Origin: Filimonas zeae
Lineage (GTDB): Bacteria; Bacteroidota; Bacteroidia; Chitinophagales; Chitinophagaceae
Assembly: GCF_014641615.1 (NCBI RefSeq)
Contig: NZ_BMIB01000004.1
Coordinates: 372,001-436,000 of the forward strand
Direction of reading: 5' to 3'
Length of the DNA: 64,000 bases
The translations under genes were made by a program, and so were the position numbers. A model generated the notes under the pieces. The model had not been told where the DNA came from. It saw only the letters and a list, made by a program, of their open reading frames with translations, and ran no database searches. Below are positions 34,674 to 43,819 of the stretch, one piece after another; positions within the stretch are counted from its first letter, which is position 1; each line of letters opens with the position of its first letter.

Positions 34674-36617
34674 CTAATAACCCGTATTCTGATACGCTTT
34701 CTTCTCATCCCCGGTCATAGGACGACCATCTTTATACGTAAGGTCTATCTGAATCTGAGGAATAGGACGTAACAAATGTTTTGCCTGAATGTTAGGTTTA
34801 GCCAGTGTATTAAACTGCTGCACTCTTTCTATCAGGGTTTCTGTACGGGCCAGATCTTCCCATCTGTACAACTCGCCTGCTAATTCACGGCTTCTCTCAT
34901 TCAGAATAAAATGAATAAAGCGTTCAGCTTTAGTAGAAGCAGAAGCAGGATACATTTCTACAGGATCGTTGGTTTCAAATTTTGCTTCAGTAACAATCAG
35001 ATTACCGTAAGTAGCTGCCACATCTCCTTTTGTACCACCTTCAAACTGCCAGAACGCCTGTGGTTTTTCCTCACCTGACTTATACGCAGCACGCTCTCTT
35101 AGCCTATTAATAAATTCCAACGCTTTGGAATATTGCCCCAATCTGCCATAAGCTTCTGCTGCAATCAGATAAGTTTCTCCCAGGCGGGCTACAATACCGT
35201 CTTTAGTTCCCTGTTGAGTAGCAATACCTGTACGGAACGGATCCAGATGTTTCACCAGGGTAGGCCATACACCAGCTTTAAACCCTCTTACCGTATTAGT
35301 ACCGTCTTTGTAAAAACGGGGATAAAAAGCATAGCGTGATTTTTCTACGTCCTGACGGGTAATGGTTGTATTTTCATCATTTACCACCACTAATACCGCA
35401 GTGTCGCCTAAGGCAAATTTGTCCTGTCCTACCAAAGCCGGAGAAGGAGCATTATCAGCTGTCCACTTAGGAATACTGGAAGAGCCTGTACGCAGATAAT
35501 GCATAGTAAAGCTCTTATAAAAACGGCTATCATTTTTCCTGTCAAACAAACTCAGCGTATAGTCGGTAGGTTGCGCTCTTCTGAAAGGTCTGCCACTGAA
35601 TAAATCACGCGGTGTTCCTACTTCATTATCATAACGCATAGCAAAATACAGGTGCGTCTGGTTACCAAATCTTCCTGAGTATAAAAGGCTGGAGTTAAAC
35701 TGAGCTGCAAATAAAATTTCTTTATTGCGTTGCGCAGCTTCACTTCTGCTAAGGTCGCCGGCAATAGGCAAGCTTGTAGCTATTGCTGGAGTATACACTC
35801 CATCCCATAAATCTTTATAGTTAGAAGCCAGTACAAAGCCACCTGCGTTGTTAATTGCTCTTTCTGCATAAAAAGCAGCACTGTCTATATCAGTTGCTTT
35901 CTGTCCACGCTCCTGCACTTTTGCACTACCTCTGGTCAGGTATACCTTGGCCAGAAAGTGATCGGCAGCTGCACGGGTAGCCCTACCCTGATTTCCCTGA
36001 GTAGCAGGTAAGCTATCAGAAGCAAAACGAAGATCTGATATGATCTGATTGTACACCTGTGGCACAGCCGTACGTGGAAACTCCAGTTGAACGCCTACCG
36101 TTGGAGTTGTTAACAACGGCACCGCCCCAAACTGCTGCACCAGCATAAAATAATAATATGCGCGTAAAAATCTTACTTCCGCCCTGCGTTGGGTTTTCAC
36201 CGTTTCGTTGGTAATGCTGGCTCCGTAAGGTACCACACCCAGGTTTTCTATAGCCGCATTACAACGGTTAATACCTGTGTAATTATCAGACCATAAGGTA
36301 GTCAGAAAGGCATCGCCACTTACAGGAGGTACAGGAGAAATGCCACTGGCATAACGATTATAATAGTTAAAGTCAGTTACATCACCCTCTGTAAACTCAT
36401 CGGTACCTACCTGAAACAATGCGTAAGCCCATTCGTATTCAAACTTAAACCGTACTCTTTCGTAAGAAGCTTTTACCAGATCATCTACACCCTGTGCGGT
36501 TTTATAATAATCATTGGTTAAGGTTGCTACCAGTTCTTCATCCAGGTAACTCTTTTTACAAGAGCCGAGCAGACTGGCGGCTGCTAATATGAGAAATGCT
36601 TTTTTCATTTTTTTCAT
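34674..36617 (-). CDS. SusD/RagB-like starch-binding-type lipoprotein
   Basis: Surface glycan-binding lipoprotein that caps its SusC partner. Lipobox LGSC with Cys20, then KKSYLDEELVATLTNDYYKTAQGVDD. TPR-like helices are suggested by RRAEVRFLRAYYYFMLVQQFG (the most conserved SusD helix), RATRAAADHFLAKVYLTRG and RLGETYLIAAEAYGRLGQYSKALEFINRLRERA; the end HFILNERSRELAGELYRWEDLART is the classic RagB signature. Length (647 aa) is slightly long. Gap to susC is 20 bp, so translation is linked. Substrate inferred from the neighbouring enzymes as RG-I oligosaccharides. Confidence 0.96.
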   Translation of the reverse strand: MKKMKKAFLILAAASLLGSCKKSYLDEELVATLTNDYYKTAQGVDDLVKASYERVRFKFEYEWAYALFQVGTDEFTEGDVTDFNYYNRYASGISPVPPVSGDAFLTTLWSDNYTGINRCNAAIENLGVVPYGASITNETVKTQRRAEVRFLRAYYYFMLVQQFGAVPLLTTPTVGVQLEFPRTAVPQVYNQIISDLRFASDSLPATQGNQGRATRAAADHFLAKVYLTRGSAKVQERGQKATDIDSAAFYAERAINNAGGFVLASNYKDLWDGVYTPAIATSLPIAGDLSRSEAAQRNKEILFAAQFNSSLLYSGRFGNQTHLYFAMRYDNEVGTPRDLFSGRPFRRAQPTDYTLSLFDRKNDSRFYKSFTMHYLRTGSSSIPKWTADNAPSPALVGQDKFALGDTAVLVVVNDENTTITRQDVEKSRYAFYPRFYKDGTNTVRGFKAGVWPTLVKHLDPFRTGIATQQGTKDGIVARLGETYLIAAEAYGRLGQYSKALEFINRLRERAAYKSGEEKPQAFWQFEGGTKGDVAATYGNLIVTEAKFETNDPVEMYPASASTKAERFIHFILNERSRELAGELYRWEDLARTETLIERVQQFNTLAKPNIQAKHLLRPIPQIQIDLTYKDGRPMTGDEKKAYQNTGY

Positions 36618-36637
36618 TTTTTCAGATCAAACAATCA

Positions 36638-39600
36638 CTAAAACCCAACTCTTATACCTACTACTACACTTTTGGTGCTGGCGCCCCATGCCTGGCTGCG
36701 CTCACCGGAAGTAGCGCCCTGCTGGGTAACTTCAGGATCTAAGCCATCATACTTTGTAAACAGGAATGGGTTTACCAGATTTACATAAGCACTCAGGTTG
36801 TTTGCCTTAATTTTTGAAATCAGCTCTTTTTTAAAGTTGTAGTTCAGCGAAATGCTTCTTACACGGAAAAAAGTGCCGCTTTGGTATTGCATAGAAGAAG
36901 CATATAACGGCTGCGCAGCTCCTCTGTTCGGACGTGGAGCTTCGTTAGAAGGGTTAGTAGGAGTCCAATAGTTGAACTTCTTGCCTTCCTGATAACGTCC
37001 TTCCAGCAACGGAGAGCCATATGCAGCAGTGGTACCCACTCTGCCGTATACATAAATGCTCAGGTCAAAGTTTTTGTAAGAGAAGGTATTGGTTACACTT
37101 CCACTCCACTTAGGCACACTGGGAGAACCAATTACTCTGCGGTCATTGCTTCCATCAAATAAGCTATCACCATTCAAATCAGCAATGCGGATATCTCCTG
37201 GCTTAAACGATGCACCTTTAGCATTGTATCTTGCCATTAATGCGTTATCCTTTTCATTGTTCTGCCATATGCCTTCGTATACAAAATCATAAAAAACAGA
37301 TTGTGGTCTATTGATAAACCAGTTGTTACCTATATCATCTGTTTTACCATTAATAAGGCTCACCAGCTTCTCACTGTTTTTCATAAAGGTTACATCCGTA
37401 GTCCATCTGAAGCCATTGCTACGGTTATCTATATTGGTGCTTGAAATTGATACTTCCACACCACGGTTACGTGTCTGACCTATATTCTGCAAGGTGCTGG
37501 TATAACCTGTTGCACCAGGCAAGCTACGTCTCATCAGCAGGTCTTTTGTACTGGTATTATAGAATTCTACGGTACCGGTAATTCTACGTTTGAAAATACC
37601 GAAATCGATACCTACGTTAACAGTACTGCTCTTCTCCCAGGAAAGATTGGGTGAAGGAATACCAGTAGTTAAGCTGGGCGCATAACCATACGCAGGGGTA
37701 TTATCCCATAAATAAATAGTTCTGTCAAGTGTACCACCAGTCTGATAAGGGCCTATAGCAGAGTTACCTACAGTACCATATCCCACTCTGAATTTCAGTT
37801 CATTCAGCCAGGTAACCTTGTTTAAAAACTCTTCTTCATTCGCCTTCCAGGCTAATGCAAAAGAAGGGAAGAAATCTCCTTTGTTGCCAGGAGCCAGTAC
37901 AGTTGCACCGTCATAACGACCTGATAAGGTTAACAGGTATTTGCTCATGAACGTGTAGTTAATACGCGCCATGTACGATACCAGCTTATTAGCGGAATAG
38001 CTGGAGCCATAACCATCAGGTGTTCCATTATAGGTGGAGCTGAGCGCATACCACTTTTGCTGATCGTAAGGCAGATTTGATGCAGAGATAGACATCCCTT
38101 CATTTCTGAAATTCTGCACACTCTGCAATAAGGTTACACCGAGATCGTGATTGGAGCCCAGTTTTTTATCAAAAAACACGAGGTTTTCCAATGTATAAGA
38201 CAGCCTTGTTTCCTGATCGTTATAAGCAATGTTGGTTCCGTTCTGTCTTTCGGTAGAAGCACTTGCCTGGAACCTTCCACGACGGAATTGTCTGAAGTCT
38301 GGTCCAAAATTCATCCGGTACTTCAGTCCTTTCATAAACTGAATTTCGCCATAAAAACTACCGAAGAAACGGAAGCTGCGGCGCTCATCAAATACCAGAT
38401 TGTCATCGCGCAGCGGGTTCAGAATATTTACATCATTGCCCGGCATGAAAACAAAGTTACCGGCAGTATCATAAGGCTGCGCAATGGGTAAACCACCAAT
38501 AGCACGGCCGTAAATATTAGGTCCGTAATTCTGAATAGACTGGCTGATGTTCATAGAAGCACCAAAGCTTATTACAGAATTGGGTTTGAAGTCTAAAGTA
38601 GCAGCAGCACTGTAGCGTTTGAAATCCTGCCCTTTCTGAATACCTTCCTGATCCAGGTAGTTACCGGAAAAAGATCCACGCAGTTTTTCAGTACCACCAG
38701 CTACACGAATCTGATGACTTTGGGAGATTCCGGTACGCAGAGCAGCATCCTGCCAATCGAAGGTTCTTACCTTAGAAGCATCGTATACCGGAACTTCTGC
38801 TACACCCCATGCCGCCTGTTCAGCAGCAGTGGTGGCACGCATTTTAGGAACAAGGTTGGCAAAATCAACCCACTCGTAGCCTTGCGCAACAGAGCGCCAC
38901 ATGTTATTGTCTCCGTTAAACAAAGCCTGATCCGCGCGCGGATCAGCATACCATAAGGTAGGATCACTGTTGGTGCGGCGATAAGTTCCTGTAGTACGGT
39001 AAGCCTCTCTTCTCAACTCCGCAAACTCACCACCATCCATCAGGTCCAGCTTGCGTTGGATATTGTCAATGCTTACATACGTATCGTAGTTTACAGAAAA
39101 ACGTCCTGCCTTACCACGCTTGGTGGTAATCAGAATTACACCGTTGGCAGCTCTGGAACCATAAATAGCAGTAGCAGAAGCATCTTTCAATACATCTACA
39201 GATTCAATGTCTAAAGGGCTGAAATCTGCAATATTCGCATTACTGGGTATACCATCAATCACATACAACGGATCATTGGTTGCCAGCAGAGAGCGGTTAC
39301 CTCTGATTTTAATGGCTGGTGCCTCACCTGGTCTGAAGTTGCCAGCTGCAATATCCACACCGGCTGCACGGCCCTGTAAAGCCTGTGCAAGGTTTTGTGA
39401 AGGTACTGCTGCAATCTGCTCAGCCTTTACTTGTGTTACGGCACCGGTAACATCGCTTTTCTTGCGGGTACCATAACCTACTACCACAACATCTTCCAGG
39501 GCGTTGGGCTTCGTTTTTAAAGCAATGGTAATGGTAGATTGTCCGCCAACAGAAACTTCCTGTGTTTCAAAGCCTACAACCGATACAATTAATACCGCAT

Positions 39601-39841
39601 CAGCTGATACACTTTTTAAAGAAAATTCACCTGTAGCGCTTGCAGCCACCATATTGGTAGTGCCTTTCACCTGCACGGTAGCGCCGCTAACAGGCTTACC
39701 ATCTGCATCGGTAATTTTTCCTGAAACAGTTTTCTTTACACTGGCCGAATCGCTCTGGGCAAACAGCTTTTCGTTAAATCGGGGGCATAGCATTAGGGTT
39801 AAGCATAGCACTCCCTGCATGACAAGTAGTTTTACTTTCAT
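36638..39841 (-). CDS. SusC/RagA-like TonB-dependent receptor of the RG-I PUL
   Basis: Outer-membrane importer of the RG-I PUL (1067 aa). Signal region 1-29 (ends KLFAQ), CarboxypepD_reg-like domain (~38-110, VSGKITDADGKPVSGATVQVKG), TonB-box-type segment ALEDVVVVGYG (~114-124), plug (~125-240) with DVLKDASATAIYGSRAANGVILITTKRG, then the 22-strand barrel ending in VVVGIRVGF with terminal Phe. There is no extra N-terminal signalling domain and no sigma/anti-sigma pair next to it, so it is not an ECF-regulated transducer type. Upstream is a CAGGAT direct-repeat promoter. The start codon is supported by the signal peptide. Confidence 0.97.
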   Translation of the reverse strand: MKVKLLVMQGVLCLTLMLCPRFNEKLFAQSDSASVKKTVSGKITDADGKPVSGATVQVKGTTNMVAASATGEFSLKSVSADAVLIVSVVGFETQEVSVGGQSTITIALKTKPNALEDVVVVGYGTRKKSDVTGAVTQVKAEQIAAVPSQNLAQALQGRAAGVDIAAGNFRPGEAPAIKIRGNRSLLATNDPLYVIDGIPSNANIADFSPLDIESVDVLKDASATAIYGSRAANGVILITTKRGKAGRFSVNYDTYVSIDNIQRKLDLMDGGEFAELRREAYRTTGTYRRTNSDPTLWYADPRADQALFNGDNNMWRSVAQGYEWVDFANLVPKMRATTAAEQAAWGVAEVPVYDASKVRTFDWQDAALRTGISQSHQIRVAGGTEKLRGSFSGNYLDQEGIQKGQDFKRYSAAATLDFKPNSVISFGASMNISQSIQNYGPNIYGRAIGGLPIAQPYDTAGNFVFMPGNDVNILNPLRDDNLVFDERRSFRFFGSFYGEIQFMKGLKYRMNFGPDFRQFRRGRFQASASTERQNGTNIAYNDQETRLSYTLENLVFFDKKLGSNHDLGVTLLQSVQNFRNEGMSISASNLPYDQQKWYALSSTYNGTPDGYGSSYSANKLVSYMARINYTFMSKYLLTLSGRYDGATVLAPGNKGDFFPSFALAWKANEEEFLNKVTWLNELKFRVGYGTVGNSAIGPYQTGGTLDRTIYLWDNTPAYGYAPSLTTGIPSPNLSWEKSSTVNVGIDFGIFKRRITGTVEFYNTSTKDLLMRRSLPGATGYTSTLQNIGQTRNRGVEVSISSTNIDNRSNGFRWTTDVTFMKNSEKLVSLINGKTDDIGNNWFINRPQSVFYDFVYEGIWQNNEKDNALMARYNAKGASFKPGDIRIADLNGDSLFDGSNDRRVIGSPSVPKWSGSVTNTFSYKNFDLSIYVYGRVGTTAAYGSPLLEGRYQEGKKFNYWTPTNPSNEAPRPNRGAAQPLYASSMQYQSGTFFRVRSISLNYNFKKELISKIKANNLSAYVNLVNPFLFTKYDGLDPEVTQQGATSGERSQAWGASTKSVVVGIRVGF

Positions 39842-39866
39842 ATAGGCTTATAGTTATATTAGGTAT

Positions 39867-39883
39867 ATGTACTTCTGGTACAT
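39867..39883 (-). other. inverted repeat at the predicted 5' end of the susC mRNA
   Basis: ATGTAC (39867-39872) and GTACAT (39878-39883) with a 5-nt loop. The predicted transcription start, given the -7 box at 39889-39896, falls near 39882, so this hairpin would form at the extreme 5' end and could stabilise the mRNA. Confidence 0.4.
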
Positions 39884-39888
39884 GGCGG

Positions 39889-39933
39889 CGAAAGTATTTA
39901 ACATATCCCCAACAGGTATCCTGCCCCATCCTG
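39889..39933 (-). promoter_or_regulatory. CAGGAT direct-repeat promoter of susCD
   Basis: Minus strand: CAGGAT-GGGG-CAGGAT (39933 to 39918), a 21-nt spacer, then TACTTTCG (39896-39889), 48 nt upstream of the susC ATG. The sequence after the repeat (ACCTGTTGGG, then ATAT and GTTA) matches the one before GH105. The rest of the gap, 39934-40043, holds GTACAT words at 40016 and 40033 and no clear terminator for the upstream operon. Confidence 0.7.
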
Positions 39934-40043
39934 CTGAAAGATCAAAAACATCAGTTTAAGTGTAAAAACAACAATACTGTGGTGAACTAACACTCACGCA
40001 CCCTATAAAACAGGGGTACATAATAACATTGTGTACATACTAA

Positions 40044-41102
40044 TTACACTACTTTAAAAAGAAAGGAAGAGGAAGTCATGTATTGACCTCCCTGAGACGC
40101 GGTGAATAAATAAGCAGGCTTACCCTCTTTCAGCAACAGCTGCGGGCGTTCAAAACGGCCATATTTTTTAAGATGCGAAGGTGCAGGTGGTTGCTGAATG
40201 TATTTATCTGCGTTGTAGTAAGCAATACCAGGTTTATTCCAGTGTAAACCATCACGGCTATCCATCAACAAGCCGTATTCATGATCATAAATACCCATAT
40301 CCCTGCATAACATATGCAACTTCTGCTGTTGCTGCCATACAAAAGCATCTTCCAGTTGTGCATTGCCAGGCATATGGCTAAAGTCTATTACAGGGTTGTG
40401 TTCATATTTAGTAAACGGCCCTTCCGGGTTATTTGCAAAAGCCAGCCCGTATTTACGGTTACCTCTTACAGGCCCTGCTGCTGTTTCATAGTCGTGGGTA
40501 TTCCACGATTTATAGTAGAGCCAGTATTTACCCTCCCGCGCAATAACGGCGGGGTTGGTGGTGCAATGGTCATCCCACGCACCGGTTTCTCCAGGTAGCA
40601 ATAAGGGAGCATCTGGTCGCTTCCATGGGCCGTATAAAGAATCAGCAACGGCTACACCTATACGTTTGGTATTGGTTTTACCATTGCTGTTGCCCATAAA
40701 ATACAGGTAGTACCTATTGTTAAACTGTGTAATAAAAGGATTGTGGCAGGTAGTAGCATCCCAGTATCCTTCACCACGCGGCTCCAGTATGGTACCCAAC
40801 ACAGTAAAAGGCGCTTCGGGATGTTCAGCTACTGCATGTGCAATTTCAGAGCCTTTAATCCAGCCTCCCATCTTCTTTTCTGCTTTCCAGCGCGAAAAGA
40901 ATACATGCACCTTGCCATCGGGGCCGTAGAAGGGACTGTTGCACCATACATAATATCCTTCCAGTTCCAGCCTGCGGCCCACCGGCTGCAGGCGTTTGCT
41001 AAAGGCAGTTGCCTTTTCTCTGCCGGCACCGGTTACACTTTCTCCCAACAACAGCCCCGCTGCTAACAGTGAACTATATTGGAGAAAATCTTTCCGGTTC
41101 AT
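40044..41102 (-). CDS. exported GH43/GH117-like five-bladed propeller protein
   Basis: 352 aa. N-terminus MNRKDFLQYSSLLAAGLLLGES is Tat-like (RK pair). Propeller blades: NSPFYGPDGKVHVFFSRW, CHNPFITQFNNRYYLYFMG, TTNPAVIAREGKYWLYYKSW, LEDAFVWQQQQKLHMLCRDM and ERPQLLLKEGKPAYLFTAS. These resemble clan GH-F relatives (GH43, GH117 and unclassified glycosidases) without matching one subfamily. It follows lutC by 11 bp, so it is the last gene of the rhamnose-lactate operon and the only exported enzyme of that operon. It likely frees a sugar from RG-I oligomers; substrate unknown. Confidence 0.8.
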   Translation of the reverse strand: MNRKDFLQYSSLLAAGLLLGESVTGAGREKATAFSKRLQPVGRRLELEGYYVWCNSPFYGPDGKVHVFFSRWKAEKKMGGWIKGSEIAHAVAEHPEAPFTVLGTILEPRGEGYWDATTCHNPFITQFNNRYYLYFMGNSNGKTNTKRIGVAVADSLYGPWKRPDAPLLLPGETGAWDDHCTTNPAVIAREGKYWLYYKSWNTHDYETAAGPVRGNRKYGLAFANNPEGPFTKYEHNPVIDFSHMPGNAQLEDAFVWQQQQKLHMLCRDMGIYDHEYGLLMDSRDGLHWNKPGIAYYNADKYIQQPPAPSHLKKYGRFERPQLLLKEGKPAYLFTASQGGQYMTSSSFLFKVV

Positions 41103-41113
41103 ATACCAGCGTT

Positions 41114-41707
41114 TTAAGGTAACAGCATCATCGTCATAGTGCGGGGGCCGTGGGCACCCAGTACCAGCGATTGTTCAATATCGGCAGTTTTAGAGGGGCC
41201 GGCAATAAAAGCACCAAAGCCATAAGGCCCGTTATGCAATTCAGCAATGCGTACATAGGCATCATGCATGGTAGCTACCAGGCTTGCTTTACTTACCAGC
41301 ATTACCAGATGCTCGGGAATAAACATAGCTGCCCGCTGCACCATCTGCTGCTCGGTAATCCACACTGCGCCGTTTTCGCATACACCAAACAATGCTTCGG
41401 CTATCATTACTTCTGTATCGTGCAGTGTATGCGGGTCTACCGTAAACCAACTGGTATCTGCAATGCCCGATAATTGTGGCAGCGTAGTACGCTTTAGTGG
41501 AAAGGCGGCAAAATCTGCACGTAGTATTTCTTCCACATGGGCATAATCCCTTGCTTCATACAAAGCACCGCCAATGGTTTTGAAAGTTTGTATAAACTGA
41601 TCGGCATTTACCGGCTTCATACCTGCAAAAGGCTGCGTATCGGGCAGTGCTACCGCAGGCGGCTGGTTCTGCCGCAGTGTTTTTAATATATCTTCCCGTG
41701 AACTCAT
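41114..41707 (-). CDS. lutC: LutC, L-lactate oxidation complex subunit (LUD domain)
   Basis: Third subunit of the LutABC L-lactate dehydrogenase complex (lactate to pyruvate, quinone-linked). LUD domain: ETGISD-type start absent, but SREDILKTLRQNQPP, ALFGVCENGAVWITEQQM, LVMLVSKASLVATMHDAYVRI, GFGAFIAGPSKTADIEQSLVLGAHGPR are typical, the last being the LUD signature. I start at the ATG at 41707, which overlaps the lutB stop as TAATG; a start at 41734 would add nine residues without homology. 197 aa. Cytoplasmic. Confidence 0.92.
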   Translation of the reverse strand: MSSREDILKTLRQNQPPAVALPDTQPFAGMKPVNADQFIQTFKTIGGALYEARDYAHVEEILRADFAAFPLKRTTLPQLSGIADTSWFTVDPHTLHDTEVMIAEALFGVCENGAVWITEQQMVQRAAMFIPEHLVMLVSKASLVATMHDAYVRIAELHNGPYGFGAFIAGPSKTADIEQSLVLGAHGPRTMTMMLLP

Positions 41708-43083
41708 TATTTCTTCCTGTTTTTCTGATACCACTCTCTGAATGATTCTTTGGGTGCTTCCGGCATTTCCCGCTGTTTAAACCATGGGTTCAGTTTATTG
41801 TTTACCAGCCCCGGAACATTACGCATTACTATACGCCCCATTTTACCGGCAACGGTAAATATACCCGGCTTAGACAGGGTAACGGCCATCACCTTCATAG
41901 CTGCGGTTTTGGCTTTGGGGGTATGCCCTTCTTTAGCCAGCACCTGACGCCATTTGTATAACTGATCGTGTATATCAATTTTTACCGGACATACGTTGGA
42001 GCATGATCCGCATAAGGTAGAAGCAAAAGGCAGATCAGCATTTTTACGCATATCAAAATTAGGAGCCAGTATAGACCCGATAGGCCCCGCTACTGCATTG
42101 TGATAGCTATGCCCGCCACTGCGCCGGTATACGGGGCAGGTATTCATACAGGCACCGCAACGGATACACTTTAATGAATTGCGAAACTCCTCTTTGCCCA
42201 GGTGCACGCTACGGCCGTTATCTACCAGAATAATATGCATCTGCTGGCCGGGGCGTGGTTTGGAAAAATGGCTGCTGTAAGTAGTAATCGGCTGCCCTGT
42301 AGCACTGCGGGTAAGCAGGCGCAGAAACACACCCAGGTGTTTGCGCTTGGGTATCAGCTTTTCAATGCCCATACTGGCAATATGCACATTAGATAAATGC
42401 GCGCCCATATCGGCATTGCCCTCATTGGTACATACCACAAACTCACCCGTTTCTGCTACCGCAAAGTTTACCCCGGTAAGGGCTACTTTACGGGTAAGAA
42501 AATCCTGGCGCAGGGCCAGTCTGGCCGCATGTGTTAAAAACTGTGGATCGGCATTGCCTTCCGGTGTACCCAGAAATTTATGAAACAGTTCACCTATCTC
42601 TTCTTTTTTCCAGTGTATACAGGGCAGTACTATATGGCTGGGCGGTTCCTTAGCCAGCTGTACAATACGCTCGCCCAGGTCTGTATCCACCACTTCAATA
42701 CCCTGCTTTTCCAGAAACTCGTTCAAATGGCATTCTTCCGTAAGCATCGACTTACTTTTTACCATTTGTGTAACGCCCTGTTCTTTCAGCAGCTTGTATA
42801 CTATCTTATTGTGTTCTTCGCCATTGGCAGCCCAGTGTACAGTAACACCATTCTTTTGCGCATTGGCTTCAAACTCCAGTAAATATTCTGATAAATGAGA
42901 AAGTACATTGTGCTTGATCTGCGAAGCGGTTTCGCGCAGTTGCTCCCATTCAGGAAGCTGCCATACTATTTTATCCCGCTTCTGGCGTATCCACCACAAT
43001 GTTTCATCATGCCAGTTTACGCGATCCTCGTCCGCATTAAACTTCTCAGCCAGCTCAGCGTGTTCTTTATGCGGTTGGTTCAT
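41707..43083 (-). CDS. lutB: LutB, iron-sulfur subunit of L-lactate oxidation complex
   Basis: N-terminal LUD-type domain (~60-290, LTGVNFAVAETGEFVVCTNEGN) followed by two 4Fe-4S motifs, CIRCGACMNTCP and CGSCSNVCP, and a C-terminal helical DUF3390-like region (~370-458). The order is that of Bacillus LutB (YvfW). Length (458 aa) is normal. Overlaps lutA by 17 bp and lutC by 3 bp, so the three are translationally coupled. Transfers electrons from lactate to the respiratory chain. Confidence 0.95.
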   Translation of the reverse strand: MNQPHKEHAELAEKFNADEDRVNWHDETLWWIRQKRDKIVWQLPEWEQLRETASQIKHNVLSHLSEYLLEFEANAQKNGVTVHWAANGEEHNKIVYKLLKEQGVTQMVKSKSMLTEECHLNEFLEKQGIEVVDTDLGERIVQLAKEPPSHIVLPCIHWKKEEIGELFHKFLGTPEGNADPQFLTHAARLALRQDFLTRKVALTGVNFAVAETGEFVVCTNEGNADMGAHLSNVHIASMGIEKLIPKRKHLGVFLRLLTRSATGQPITTYSSHFSKPRPGQQMHIILVDNGRSVHLGKEEFRNSLKCIRCGACMNTCPVYRRSGGHSYHNAVAGPIGSILAPNFDMRKNADLPFASTLCGSCSNVCPVKIDIHDQLYKWRQVLAKEGHTPKAKTAAMKVMAVTLSKPGIFTVAGKMGRIVMRNVPGLVNNKLNPWFKQREMPEAPKESFREWYQKNRKK

Positions 43084-43819
43084 GCAACGTACTGTTTAAT
43101 ATTTCAGCAATATGAATCACTTTCACCGGACTTTTCTGTCTGCGTAATATCCCTTCCATATGCATCAGGCAGCTCATATCAGCACCCGCAATGTATTCTA
43201 CTTCCTGCTTCAGATGGTCGGCCACCCGGTCTTTTCCCATTTTAGCGCTCACCGCCTCTTCTGCCACGCAAAAAGTACCGCCAAATCCGCAACATTCATC
43301 TTTACGCGTAAGCGCCACCAGTTCAATTCCTTCTACCTGGTTCAGCAGTTGCTCGGGTTTGGAAAAAGGTTCGGCCACCAGCTCGCTCATCTGCGACATA
43401 TGCAAACCGCGCTGCCCGTGGCAACTCTGGTGAAAGCCTACTTTATGCGGAAAACGTGCCTGTAGCCCTTTTACCTGCAAAACATCAGTCAGAAACTCCG
43501 AAAGTTCGTATATCCGCTTGCGGATGGTTACCGCCGCCTGTTCGTTCTTATGAGAGTGCAAATGATCTTTTACATGCAGGGTACAGCTACCGGAAGGACA
43601 TACGATATAGTCAAAACCGGCGAAATTGTCCACAAAGTTATCATTACATCCTGCTGTAAGATGCTCATAGCCTGAGTTGGCCATCGGCTGGCCGCAGCAG
43701 GTTTGCTTCATAGGAAACTCCACCTCACAGCCCAGCTTTTCCAGCAACTGCAGGCTGGCAATAGCTACCTGCGGGTAAAACTGATCTACATAACAAGGTA
43801 TAAACAACCCTACTTTCAT
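43067..43819 (-). CDS. lutA: LutA, CCG-domain subunit of L-lactate oxidation complex
   Basis: Glycolate oxidase GlcF/heterodisulfide reductase-like protein with two CCG domains: QTCCGQPMANSGYEH (~40-55) and DECCGFGGTFCV (~173-184). The start MKVGLFIPCYVDQFYP is typical of LutA (YvfV). 250 aa, normal. Its ATG overlaps the rhaB stop by 4 bp (ATGA), so lactate oxidation is translationally coupled to rhamnulose phosphorylation. Confidence 0.95.
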   Translation of the reverse strand: MKVGLFIPCYVDQFYPQVAIASLQLLEKLGCEVEFPMKQTCCGQPMANSGYEHLTAGCNDNFVDNFAGFDYIVCPSGSCTLHVKDHLHSHKNEQAAVTIRKRIYELSEFLTDVLQVKGLQARFPHKVGFHQSCHGQRGLHMSQMSELVAEPFSKPEQLLNQVEGIELVALTRKDECCGFGGTFCVAEEAVSAKMGKDRVADHLKQEVEYIAGADMSCLMHMEGILRRQKSPVKVIHIAEILNSTLHEPTA

